From the IMG/VR virus record IMGVR_UViG_3300012936_000117, positions 1 to 28,854 of that record: a stretch of DNA of 28,854 nucleotides; one strand, 5' to 3'. Origin of the DNA: a virus. The translations under genes were made by a program, and so were the position numbers. Under the pieces are notes generated by a model. That model had not been told where the DNA came from. It was given only the letters and a program-made list of their open reading frames with translations, and did not search any database. Of the stretch, positions 7,975-16,120 are shown one piece after another; position 1 is the stretch's first letter, and the number at the start of each line of letters is the position of its first letter.

Positions 7975-8202
7975 ATGGAAAACATCGAAGCCCATATCGC
8001 GAAGGATAAAGAAATCCTTCAAGATCCCACAACCTCGCCTCAACAACGTCGTCATATCGAAGGTGAACTTCACGAACTAGAAGTTTACGCAGAGAATCAC
8101 AAAAAAGAAATCGAAGCAGGAGATCATCACGATCCATCTCCACTAGAACTATTCTGCGAAATGGAACCAGAAGCAGATGAATGTAGAATTTACGAAGACT
8201 AA
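7975..8202 (+). CDS. cp12: CP12-like Calvin cycle inhibitor
   Basis: 75 residues. CP12 is a small, largely disordered cyanobacterial and plastid protein that ties GAPDH and phosphoribulokinase into an inactive complex and so shuts down carbon fixation. The C-terminus has the GAPDH-binding signature: a Cys pair with eight residues between (C61 and C70) in the pattern LELFCEMEPEADECRIYED. The middle (ELHELEVYAENHKKE, 31-45) corresponds to the helical core of CP12. The N-terminal Cys pair of standard CP12 is absent. Cyanophage cp12 genes are known and are thought to steer host carbon towards the pentose phosphate pathway for nucleotides. The ATG at 7975 gives a CP12-like N-terminus; a GTG at 7936 inside gp27 would add 13 unlikely residues. 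The ribosome site is weak. Confidence 0.92.
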   Translation: MENIEAHIAKDKEILQDPTTSPQQRRHIEGELHELEVYAENHKKEIEAGDHHDPSPLELFCEMEPEADECRIYED

Positions 8203-8206
8203 TTAA

Positions 8207-11050
8207 ATGATTGACGAGTCCATACTAAAATCTAATTTTATAGGCAAAGACGGATTCATCTGGTGGATTGGTCAAGTCGCTCCTGCAGAAACATGGAGAA
8301 CTGAAAAGTCCCGAGTCGATACTGAAGTTGGTGAAGGCTGGGCTTATAGATGTAAAGTTAGAATCATTGGGTATCATAGTTTTGACGATACAAAATTACC
8401 CAATGAAGATTTACCATGGGCGCATATCCTAACTAGTGCTGATTCAGGAGCTCCTGGTCAGGGTAGTTTTGGTAAGACACATGGACTCGTCGGTGGAGAA
8501 TCTGTTTTAGGATTCTTCTTGGATGGAGAAGAGGGTCAACAACCAGTTGTTGTCTCTTGTTTCTATAGAACGAAAGCAGTACAGAACTTAAAACAAAAAT
8601 CACCCTTCAAACCTTTCACGGGTATGGAGGGTACTCTTTCACAAACTTCTACGAGAAAGAAACGCCCTAGTGCTACAACGACAGAAATCCCTAAAAAGAG
8701 TGTAGAATCTGGACCAGCATTTAACTTTGAAGGAGGCACTGCGATTGATCTACAGGGTAATGTAGATTCTCCTTTTAATGTTTCATTAGCATTTGATAGT
8801 TCTAAAATTGGTGGTGCAGCATATCTTAAACCAGATGATTTGCAGGATGAATTATTTGGTGAAACCAATTCGGATCTTGCATTTAACAAAGCATTTTATG
8901 ATGCAGGTCCAGTTACTAAACCTAATGGATGTTTAACTGATATTCTTGCACAAATACAGTCAGGACTCAATAGTTTCTTAGGATTTATTAATGGTCTAGA
9001 GAAGACTGCCCTAGGTTATATTGATCCAGTAAGAAACTTAATTGTAGATGTTAGTTCATCTGTAGCATCAGTTGCTAGATTAACAATGGGTCTCGTTAGA
9101 TTCGTTGTTAATGGTATTAGGGAAAATATTGTTAAATTAGTTGGATGTTTATTTGAAGTATTTGCAATCACCATACCTCTACCCCAGTGGTTGCAAATAT
9201 CTGAGGCAGCAAAACAGATTTTAGATCTTATTTTCTGTTTGTTTGAAAAACTATTTGGTCCAATGTTGGACTTCATTCAAGGACTCATCAATGAGATGAT
9301 TGGTGATTCTTTCAACGCTGCTGCTTGTGCAGTCGAAGAGTTTCTTGCTGCAACTATCGGTAAACTTGAAGAGATGATGCAAGATGTTCTTGGGGACATC
9401 ATGAGTGGTCTTGATTGGTTAGCTGGAGGAATTGGTGAAATTAGTGGATACATCCGTCAGGGTGTTGGTATGATCCAACAGTTGCTAAGTTTCTTGAATT
9501 GTGATGGTCTACTCTGCAACACACCTGGTACATGGGATCCATTCGGTAAAATCGAATTCCCATCTACAGATGATTGGGCACAGACTCTTGCAAATATCGA
9601 TATTCTTGGTGGATATGGTAGTGAAATAAATGAAGTCGCTGGATTATTATCCTTATATGGTGGAGATACACCATTTACTGACTGTAGAGATAAAAATACT
9701 AATCCAAAAAATCAAGGAGATGCACCCAGAATACCACCTGGTCACAAGTTTTATAAGTGTATTCCACCAGAAATTATCATTTATGGTGAAGGTTCAGGTG
9801 CTTCAGCAGTACCAGTTATTGATCCAAACACAGGAAAAGTTCTTACAGTCGTTGTAACTAGTCCTGGATCTGGATATACCAAACGACCTAAAGTTAAGAT
9901 TGTAGATAATACAAATTATGGAAAAGGTGCAACTGCAAAAGCAAGAATTACAAATGGAACTGTAAGTGACATCTATGTCACAAATCCTGGTTCTGGATAT
10001 TGCCCAACAGATCTATCAATAACACTACCTCAACCACCCACAAATCCAGATCTACCACCAACATGTAGAAATAGCACAGATTGTCCACCAGGATATGTTT
10101 GTGTTGATGGTTATTGTGTTCCTGGATGTGAAGATACTAAAGATTGTCCTCCAGGATATACTTGTGTAGATGGTTCATGTATTCAAACATGTTCTACTGA
10201 TAAGGATTGTCCACCAGGATATGTTTGTATTGATGGTCAATGCGTAAGAGATCCAGGCGATGATGGTCCAGACGATTTCTTTAGTATTCAGCCTATTCCT
10301 GGGGATTCAGATCCAGGCATCAGTACTATTCCAGTTGGTATCGTTACTGACATTGTTATTGAAAATCCTGGTATTGGATACACTGGTGGTGATTATATTC
10401 AAATCGGAGACGATTGTTACTACGAACCAATTTTAACTGCAAATGGTTCAATTATTGGTATTAAAGATATATCACCATGTAATATTCAATTTACAACCAC
10501 CCCCGAAGTTCAAATCATTACAGATACAGGAAGTGGTGCTAGTGCATTCCCTGTTACAGAATATCAACCTCAATACATCTTTGATAACCAAGATGTTGGT
10601 ATCGGAAGTATCAGAACTATTATCGATTGTGTTGGTATAAGAGATCTAGTCTTTGTTGGTTGGGTCAATGGATTCCCATACTATGGTCCATATCATGAAC
10701 ATGAAGGTAAGAGGATGGTGGGTCCAGTACATGTCAATAGACCACATGCAACAATCTATGACACCAAGGAACAGAGTCTGTTTGCTATGAATATAACACC
10801 AACGCAAGCTGCAAGTGGTGATGCTACAGCAACTCTGACGCCATTGTCAGGATCTACAACTACACCAACTGCACAGAGTTCTGCGCCCACTGTAAGTCCC
10901 GCTCCATCACCAACACCCGCACCCGCTCCTGCACCTACTCCTACGCCAGACCCAACTCCACCACCGTCCAGTCCTCCTCCATCTAGTCCTCCACCATCAC
11001 CACCACCATCTGGAGGAGGTGGCTCTGGAGGCGGTGGATATGGTTACTAA
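8207..11050 (+). CDS. gp5: Baseplate hub/spike protein gp5 (lysozyme-free, enlarged)
   Basis: 947 residues. Residues 8-125 look like the gp5 N-terminal OB-fold that sits under gp27 (WWIGQVAP, RCKVRIIGYHS, LPWAHILTSADSG, GESVLGFFLDG). T4 gp5 carries a lysozyme after this domain; I see no lysozyme motif here. Instead there is a long amphipathic helical region (about 235-435), two beta repeats with a PGSGY core (about 548-608), three Cys-rich repeats (620-679), another PGIGY repeat (about 720), a GPYHEHEG/MVGPVHVNRPHATIYDT segment (about 830-855), and a Pro/Ser then Gly-rich end (about 895-947). The hub role rests on the N-terminus and on following gp27. The C-terminal spike part is probably supplied by the next gene. 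The ATG lies four bases after cp12. Confidence 0.85.
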   Translation: MIDESILKSNFIGKDGFIWWIGQVAPAETWRTEKSRVDTEVGEGWAYRCKVRIIGYHSFDDTKLPNEDLPWAHILTSADSGAPGQGSFGKTHGLVGGESVLGFFLDGEEGQQPVVVSCFYRTKAVQNLKQKSPFKPFTGMEGTLSQTSTRKKRPSATTTEIPKKSVESGPAFNFEGGTAIDLQGNVDSPFNVSLAFDSSKIGGAAYLKPDDLQDELFGETNSDLAFNKAFYDAGPVTKPNGCLTDILAQIQSGLNSFLGFINGLEKTALGYIDPVRNLIVDVSSSVASVARLTMGLVRFVVNGIRENIVKLVGCLFEVFAITIPLPQWLQISEAAKQILDLIFCLFEKLFGPMLDFIQGLINEMIGDSFNAAACAVEEFLAATIGKLEEMMQDVLGDIMSGLDWLAGGIGEISGYIRQGVGMIQQLLSFLNCDGLLCNTPGTWDPFGKIEFPSTDDWAQTLANIDILGGYGSEINEVAGLLSLYGGDTPFTDCRDKNTNPKNQGDAPRIPPGHKFYKCIPPEIIIYGEGSGASAVPVIDPNTGKVLTVVVTSPGSGYTKRPKVKIVDNTNYGKGATAKARITNGTVSDIYVTNPGSGYCPTDLSITLPQPPTNPDLPPTCRNSTDCPPGYVCVDGYCVPGCEDTKDCPPGYTCVDGSCIQTCSTDKDCPPGYVCIDGQCVRDPGDDGPDDFFSIQPIPGDSDPGISTIPVGIVTDIVIENPGIGYTGGDYIQIGDDCYYEPILTANGSIIGIKDISPCNIQFTTTPEVQIITDTGSGASAFPVTEYQPQYIFDNQDVGIGSIRTIIDCVGIRDLVFVGWVNGFPYYGPYHEHEGKRMVGPVHVNRPHATIYDTKEQSLFAMNITPTQAASGDATATLTPLSGSTTTPTAQSSAPTVSPAPSPTPAPAPAPTPTPDPTPPPSSPPPSSPPPSPPPSGGGGSGGGGYGY
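10064..10243 (+). repeat. Three tandem Cys-rich repeats within gp5
   Basis: Residues 620-679 of the gp5-like protein are three units with identical cysteine spacing, C-x5-C-x5-C-x4-C, each containing DCPPGY(V/T)C(V/I)DG. All twelve cysteines are kept. The spacing and the CPPGYxCxDGxC core resemble small disulfide-knotted modules of secreted eukaryotic proteins (Dickkopf/WAP/EGF-like). The DNA copies are also similar, suggesting duplication. Confidence 0.9.
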
Positions 11051-11053
11051 ATA
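11046..11053 (+). promoter_or_regulatory. Late-promoter-like ACTAAATA before spike gene
   Basis: ACTAAATA shares TAAATA with the T4 late octamer and has C instead of A at the second position. It contains the gp5 stop codon (11048-11050) and lies 22 bases before the GTG start of the next gene. The same CTAAATA form recurs at 17916 and 28631. Confidence 0.45.
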
Positions 11054-11075
11054 ATAAAAAGTTGACTGACGTTTA

Positions 11076-11633
11076 GTGGCTTTACAACCCAAAGAATTTT
11101 ACTGTAAATATCAAGGATTTGAATTCAAATCTGGAGTAGACGATGGTGCTGGTCGTATTATCGATTGGCAAGTAGTTACTGATAATATTCAAGGTATCAA
11201 ATTTTGTACTGATGGTACTCACTTTCAACTATGTTATGGAACTAGTTACGATATCTCTGGTAAAGATGTAGGAAAAGATGAACCTGCAAAGATTATTCGT
11301 GCAATAAATGGAGATATCCATATTGATGCAATGGCTGGAGATATTGTTCTGAAAGGAATGAACATTAGAATTCAAGCTTCAGATCCATCAGGAGAATGTA
11401 CTATAACTGCGGGTAAGCAGATTGCTACAAAATCTGCAGTCACATCTGTTTCTGCAACCAAAGTAAATATAAATGGAACCCAAGACGCTAACATGACTGG
11501 ATCTACAGTTAATAGTCACGCAAAACTTCAGAATACCCAGTCTCAAGCAACTGACGAAAAGCAAGCATCTTTCTTAGGACAGATCATGCAAGCAATTAAA
11601 AAATTCAAACAACTCTTAGAGTGTGCAAGTTAA
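11076..11633 (+). CDS. Baseplate spike / beta-helix protein (gp5 C-terminal-like)
   Basis: 185 residues from a GTG start with no clear Shine-Dalgarno; no suitable earlier ATG exists. The centre (about 68-150) is a regular run of short beta strands with Gly/Asp/Asn turns (INGDIHIDAMAGDIVLKG, then further short strands with Thr/Ser and a VNINGT turn), the pattern of the trimeric beta-helix needle in T4 gp5 and VgrG. The C-terminus is a charged helix (about 155-185). Since the preceding gp5 has no needle of this kind, this gene probably encodes the needle as a separate chain. The classic VxGxxxxx octad of T4 gp5 is not cleanly present, so the call rests on pattern and position between gp5 and a PAAR-like gene. 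Confidence 0.55.
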   Translation: MALQPKEFYCKYQGFEFKSGVDDGAGRIIDWQVVTDNIQGIKFCTDGTHFQLCYGTSYDISGKDVGKDEPAKIIRAINGDIHIDAMAGDIVLKGMNIRIQASDPSGECTITAGKQIATKSAVTSVSATKVNINGTQDANMTGSTVNSHAKLQNTQSQATDEKQASFLGQIMQAIKKFKQLLECAS

Positions 11634-11636
11634 ATT

Positions 11637-12521
11637 ATGGCTACTCCTATTTTACATGCTGGTGATAAATTTGTGTGCGGTGCTGTTGACACCTCTTTTT
11701 TAGATGCAACATCTAGACTCTTACCAGGAACTAGTGTTCTGAATGGACCAGTTTATATTGGTATGCCATTTTCTGTTGGTGTTGCTCGTGCAAACTGCAT
11801 GATTGGACCACCAATATTGTCACTAGGTAGTCCTGCATCTTTGGAAGTTCTGGGTATTACCAACATCTTTGGTATCTTGAATGTATTCTCAATCAGTACA
11901 TTCACTGGTCTGACTACAAAACTTGGAACTACAATTAAGAACGCACTGAGTCTTAAGAATGGTATTGATATTGCCAATGCTCTAAAGATTGGTAACACGG
12001 TTAAGGTACAGAATGGTACAGATAACGTCAACGGTGTATTGAATGTTGCTGGTGTTATTAACTGTGCATGGTTAGATGGTAAAATTGCTGCTGCAATGGC
12101 ATCTCCACCAAAAGGGTTTGATATGCATCACCCGACCAAGAAAGGTTGGAGACTAACACATATTTGTATAGAAGGACCAGAGGCTGCGGTATATTATCGT
12201 GGTAAACTTAAAGGTGGTAACTATATCGAACTACCTGAATATTGGAAAGGTTTGGTTGATTCTGAAAGTGTTACAGTTCAACTAACTCCAATCGGAGTGT
12301 ATCAAGAACTAAGTTATGAGATTACTGATTGGGGGACTAGAATCAAGGTTCTAAATAATCAAGGCGGTGCAGTAAACTGTAGTTATGTGGTCTTTGGTGA
12401 AAGAAAAGATGTTAATAAGATCGTGGTTGAGTATGAAGGAAAGATTGAAGATTATCCTGGACAGGATCAACGCTCTATCGTTGGTTATCATTACGATTAC
12501 AGAGAAGGAGTGAACGGATAA
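11637..12521 (+). CDS. Fibre/spike-associated protein with PAAR-like N-terminus
   Basis: 294 residues. The first 75 (HAGDKFVCG, PGTSVLNGPVYIGMP, IGPPILSLGSP) have the short beta-turn units and G-x-VYIG-x-P rhythm of PAAR proteins that cap and sharpen spikes; this match is by eye and weak. Residues 85-150 form repeated LxxGNTV-like units ending in a small helix. From about 158 to the end is a domain (MHHPTKKGWRLTH, EGPEAAVYYRG, LPEYWKGLVD) that I know as a common C-terminal module of marine phage fibre and baseplate proteins, of unknown exact role. It follows the beta-helix protein by three bases and ends in a TAATG overlap with the next gene. Confidence 0.6.
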   Translation: MATPILHAGDKFVCGAVDTSFLDATSRLLPGTSVLNGPVYIGMPFSVGVARANCMIGPPILSLGSPASLEVLGITNIFGILNVFSISTFTGLTTKLGTTIKNALSLKNGIDIANALKIGNTVKVQNGTDNVNGVLNVAGVINCAWLDGKIAAAMASPPKGFDMHHPTKKGWRLTHICIEGPEAAVYYRGKLKGGNYIELPEYWKGLVDSESVTVQLTPIGVYQELSYEITDWGTRIKVLNNQGGAVNCSYVVFGERKDVNKIVVEYEGKIEDYPGQDQRSIVGYHYDYREGVNG

Positions 12522-14140
12522 TGGCTGCAAATCCTAAAGATATCGAAAAAAGACTTCGTGATCAATCTACTCAGATTAAAGGTCAGGTAGATCAACTAGA
12601 AGAACTACTTGCAATTAAGGACGCAATCCTTGATGAGTATGATGAACTTATTGAAAAGTGTGATAAGAAAAATTATCCCTTTATTCAAGATATTAATACA
12701 AAAATTAAAGCAGTTGCAGATGCATACAAAGCAAGAATTTCTGCAGGTTGTCTGAGTGATCTTACTTGGGTATTGCAAGAGTCTAAAACACTCACTTCAA
12801 AAGCATTTCAAGGAGACATTGAAACACAAACTTGGAAGGTAGAAAAAGATCCCGCACAGAGAGTTCAACTCAATAGATATGGACTTAAGTATTACAGATA
12901 CCCCAAAGATAGAGACTACGGTTCTAATGTTACTGCAGAAATAGAAAATGCAAACATCGATCAATTTACTACAGTTCTTGTAATATTTGATTCGGATACT
13001 CAGTATGAGCAAGATGGAACTTCAACTCTACTCAAGAGTGTTAAAAACGGAGACTTTGTAACTGATAACTTAGATGAACCCCAAATCTTTATAACAGGAA
13101 ACTTACCTACTGTTGTTGGTCTAGGAACCACTTCATATCCTGGAATTAGATCAGATTTTACTGGATTCTGCACCGCAGTTGATAATAAAATCTATTCTGA
13201 TGCGGTTCTGGGAACTGTTCTTGATTATGCTTCGGTAGGAGATTTTATCTATGATTTTTCTGGTAATGGACTGTTGCCTGCCAATGGAGTAAAGATTACT
13301 GGTATTTCTACTGTTGATATACCATTCGCCATTGATGGTAATAACAGTGGTAATGGAGGCGAGGTAACATCAAAAGTTGCAACGATCGATGGAACTGTTA
13401 ATGGTAGTGCTAGTAATGTAACCTTTACTGTAGGTATCGTTTCTACATATCAAGCCGCATTCCTTAGTACGAGTCCTCAAATAGCAGGTGTTCAGAGTTC
13501 TTTTACTTTTGTTAGAAATGAAGGGGGAGATGTTGACTTTGACGCTGCTGCAAACCCGATTGATCCAGTGAAAATTGGTACTATCCAAGGTACGAAGGAT
13601 TATGGTAAAGGGCATAAACTAGAAAGACAAAACAATGGTGATCCTGAAAAAACTGAGACATGGAGAGAAGTTCAACAGGAACCAGAACCTGATGTAGGAT
13701 CTAGTTTTGAAGAGTATTGGGTTGGTGCATCATCATGGCCCCAGTGGGCAGAGAGTGATGGTGAAACTAGAGGTCCTGCCGTATATGTACCCGAGGGATT
13801 TACTGTAACGCTTAGTGTTGGTGGAACCATGACTTCTGGAGAGGTGTCAATGACATCAATAGCTCCACCATCACCAAATCCAAGTAATAGTGAGTGTAAT
13901 AACTTGACCTCAGCCATTACTGCCGCTGAGAGTGATATGAATTCAACAATCAGTACAAACACTCCTAAGATCGACTATCTACTGAAAGGATCTAAGACTC
14001 TAAGGAATCTCAGAGCCGAGGATCAGACTGAGGCATGGTCCTACCTACAGGGAATCGGTTATCAGAACGCCAAATCTAAAGAAAACAACTCGAATGCCGA
14101 CGAAATAGGGGACTTCAACTGGTCAGAGCTTGACGACTGA
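12521..14140 (+). CDS. Unrecognised virion structural protein
   Basis: 539 residues, coupled to the previous gene by TAATG. The N-terminus (1-65) is a strong coiled coil (RLRDQSTQIKGQVDQLEELL). Residues 75-400 are beta-rich with many Thr/Ser/Gly and phrases such as VGLGTTSYPGIRSDF and VGIVSTYQAAFLST, in the style of phage fibre proteins. The C-terminus (460-539) returns to helices. There is no catalytic motif that I can recognise. Its place after spike and fibre-like genes and its composition suggest a trimeric baseplate or fibre component. It is the last structural gene before the accessory island. Confidence 0.6.
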   Translation: MAANPKDIEKRLRDQSTQIKGQVDQLEELLAIKDAILDEYDELIEKCDKKNYPFIQDINTKIKAVADAYKARISAGCLSDLTWVLQESKTLTSKAFQGDIETQTWKVEKDPAQRVQLNRYGLKYYRYPKDRDYGSNVTAEIENANIDQFTTVLVIFDSDTQYEQDGTSTLLKSVKNGDFVTDNLDEPQIFITGNLPTVVGLGTTSYPGIRSDFTGFCTAVDNKIYSDAVLGTVLDYASVGDFIYDFSGNGLLPANGVKITGISTVDIPFAIDGNNSGNGGEVTSKVATIDGTVNGSASNVTFTVGIVSTYQAAFLSTSPQIAGVQSSFTFVRNEGGDVDFDAAANPIDPVKIGTIQGTKDYGKGHKLERQNNGDPEKTETWREVQQEPEPDVGSSFEEYWVGASSWPQWAESDGETRGPAVYVPEGFTVTLSVGGTMTSGEVSMTSIAPPSPNPSNSECNNLTSAITAAESDMNSTISTNTPKIDYLLKGSKTLRNLRAEDQTEAWSYLQGIGYQNAKSKENNSNADEIGDFNWSELDD

Positions 14141-14160
14141 CCTGGATGGGGTTATAGTAC

Positions 14161-14355
14161 GTGGGTAACGCAATCAAACCTATGTACGTCGAACGCGACA
14201 CCCTCTCACAATTCCAAGGTCTTCTGGAAGATACCGCAGAGTATTTCTGCGATGAGAACGTAATGAGTGGTGAACTATTCTGGACAATGGTCGAATGTTT
14301 CGCCTCTGCAAAACTTGCAGAACTTGAAGGTGAGGTTCAACCTGACATCGCATGA
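14161..14355 (+). CDS. Small unknown protein
   Basis: 64 residues from GTG at 14161, preceded by a GGATGGGG stretch about 10 bases upstream; an ATG at 14182 without such a site would give 57 residues. It is acidic and probably all-helical, with FQGLLEDTAEYFCDE and ELFWTMVECFASAKLAELEG forming two amphipathic helices. No family is recognised. It overlaps the next small gene by ATGA and probably shares a transcript with the aminotransferase and radical SAM genes. Confidence 0.6.
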   Translation: MGNAIKPMYVERDTLSQFQGLLEDTAEYFCDENVMSGELFWTMVECFASAKLAELEGEVQPDIA

Positions 14356-14513
14356 AGTACGTCGTTCAGTATGACAAACCCAAGAAGAAAGGAACCGCAA
14401 CTCAACGTGCGACTTTCTTCGATATTCGTGACGCAATGATGTGGGAAAGACACATCAGGAACGAAACCAACTGTAAAAACGTAGAACTGGTCCCCATTTT
14501 CACAGATGTTTGA
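14352..14513 (+). CDS. Small basic unknown protein
   Basis: 53 residues starting MKYVVQYDKPKKKG. The gene begins in an ATGA overlap with the previous stop and overlaps the aminotransferase start by 8 bases, so it sits in a fully coupled chain. A beta strand start, a basic turn, a helix (FFDIRDAMMWERHIRNE) and a final strand (NVELVPIF) suggest a small alpha/beta fold. No function can be assigned. The double overlap with neighbours supports that it is real despite its size. Confidence 0.6.
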   Translation: MKYVVQYDKPKKKGTATQRATFFDIRDAMMWERHIRNETNCKNVELVPIFTDV

Positions 14514-15429
14514 AAGAGTTCCCTGGTACATCCACAAAGACAAAAACACCAAGATCAATCTATCAAACAACATTTGTTACGATCAGATTCACGCCCTTAA
14601 GGTAAGTGAATTGATTCGAGAAAATGGTAATGGTCTCAGTCAATACGCCAATGAAGCAAAGATCTATGAAGATCTGAGTGAATTTTATGGTGTTCCTAAA
14701 ACAAACATTGCCATTGGTATGGGTCTGGGAGAACTTATTCCTCGGATCTTTAACATTTTTAGGGACAAAACGTTCTCCATTGTCACACCCACATGGATGA
14801 TGGCAACAGGATTTTGTGAAGTCAACTGCATCAAATACCATGAAGGTCTTGATCTTCGTGCAGATGTCCTTTATATTGCAAATCCTAACGGACAAGATGG
14901 AAAAGTAATAGAACGAGATATACTAGAGTCACTATGTGATGCTTTTGAATATGTCATCATCGATGAAGCCTACGCAGACTTCTGCGTTCCCACCTGTTCA
15001 GCTCTCGACCTGGCTATTACCAAAAACAACGTTCTCGTATGCAAAACTTTTAGCAAGTCTCTTGCTTTACCTGGTCTTCGTTTCGGTTATTGTTTTGGTA
15101 ATCATCATGTTATTTGGCGACTTCAGCAACTACGTCCTTCGGGGGTAGTAAACACTATTGTGGAAAAGATTGGTCCTGAACTTCTCTCCCTCATTGATGA
15201 ACATGTAGTGCGTATGGTTGATACCAGGGACTACATTGAATCTAAATACGAGTGTTCTCCTTCAAATGCAAACTTTGTATTGTTGAAGAACAAAGAATCT
15301 TTCTTGGATAGATTTCAATATCGAACAATCAATGGATTCCATCGTATGTCTTTGATGGATCTAGACACATTCAAATCTTATGAATCGTTATCAGACGTTC
15401 AACAAAGTCGAGAACGCCAATCTAGTTAA
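14506..15429 (+). CDS. HisC-like PLP-dependent aminotransferase
   Basis: 307 residues, a little shorter than bacterial HisC (about 350). Fold type I aminotransferases of this kind move amino groups using pyridoxal phosphate; HisC acts on histidinol phosphate. Motifs: NLSNN near 18-22; the YANEAKIYEDLSEFYGV approach to the cofactor (47-63); GMGLGELI (71-78); NPNG (126-129) in place of NPNNPTG; DEAYADF with D153 and Y156; and KTFSKSLALPGLRFGY, where K184 should form the Schiff base and R192 bind PLP phosphate. The end (HRMSLMDLDTF) resembles the C-terminal Arg segment of HisC. It overlaps the radical SAM gene by 50 bases, making joint function likely. The substrate cannot be read from the sequence. 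Confidence 0.85.
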   Translation: MFERVPWYIHKDKNTKINLSNNICYDQIHALKVSELIRENGNGLSQYANEAKIYEDLSEFYGVPKTNIAIGMGLGELIPRIFNIFRDKTFSIVTPTWMMATGFCEVNCIKYHEGLDLRADVLYIANPNGQDGKVIERDILESLCDAFEYVIIDEAYADFCVPTCSALDLAITKNNVLVCKTFSKSLALPGLRFGYCFGNHHVIWRLQQLRPSGVVNTIVEKIGPELLSLIDEHVVRMVDTRDYIESKYECSPSNANFVLLKNKESFLDRFQYRTINGFHRMSLMDLDTFKSYESLSDVQQSRERQSS

Positions 15430-16120
15430 CTCAACATTACGAAGCATCGAGTTGTGTATCACAACTGCATGTAATCGTTCCTGTTCGTTTTGCCCTCACG
15501 ATTGGGGATTCAAAACTGAAGACACTAGAGAAAAGTTTGTAAGTCTAGAGACTGTAGATAGATTCATAGAATTTCTATCAGAATACAATAATCAGATTAC
15601 TCTCTGTGGTATGGGTGAACCCACAATGCACCCACATATTAAAGAGATTCTGGATAAATTCCAAAAACTTAATAACAAAATAATTCTAGTTACCAATGGA
15701 TACAAACTTCATAATGTGGTAGATCATCTAGGACATATTCGCCCTAGAGTAAGTCTATATGAACCTATGGATCTTCCAAATATTGATATGGATGTTATCA
15801 ATTACTATGAAGAAGGTGAGAATGTAAACTTCAACCAAAGAAGTTACTCTAAAGGTATCAAGAAACCATGTTATCTACCATCATATAAAATGGTTGTCGA
15901 TACTAGTGGCGGTATTTTACCTTGCGACAATAACTGGCAAGAGGTTGAGTACCTTGGCAATATTTTCGATTATGACCTAGAAACTGTATGGTTGAATAAG
16001 TTCAACACATTCAGAACCAACTGTTCTAAAGACCGATCTCTTAACAACTATTGCCGCAACTGCAATGCAGGTGGTATATTATATGGGTCGGAAGAGATGC
16101 AACTCCTTACTAATCAATGA
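15380..16120 (+). CDS. Radical SAM enzyme with SPASM-like C-terminus
   Basis: 246 residues from the only ATG ahead of the cluster motif; this start lies 50 bases inside the aminotransferase gene. C31-x3-C35-x2-C38 is the radical SAM iron-sulfur motif, and GMGEPTMHP (77-85) is the GGEP-type SAM site. C-terminal cysteines at 164, 182, 215, 225 and 228, with LGNIFDYDLETVW between, look like a SPASM or twitch domain holding extra iron-sulfur clusters, as in peptide-modifying and sugar-modifying enzymes. The product is unknown. Close coupling to a PLP aminotransferase suggests a two-step modification of one substrate. It ends in an ATGA overlap with the next small gene. Confidence 0.88.
   Translation: MNRYQTFNKVENANLVNSTLRSIELCITTACNRSCSFCPHDWGFKTEDTREKFVSLETVDRFIEFLSEYNNQITLCGMGEPTMHPHIKEILDKFQKLNNKIILVTNGYKLHNVVDHLGHIRPRVSLYEPMDLPNIDMDVINYYEEGENVNFNQRSYSKGIKKPCYLPSYKMVVDTSGGILPCDNNWQEVEYLGNIFDYDLETVWLNKFNTFRTNCSKDRSLNNYCRNCNAGGILYGSEEMQLLTNQ

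Noticed and set aside
8207-11050. Lysozyme domain in gp5 as in T4
   Set aside because: No catalytic Glu segment or GIGH-type motif of T4 lysozyme was found after the OB-fold.
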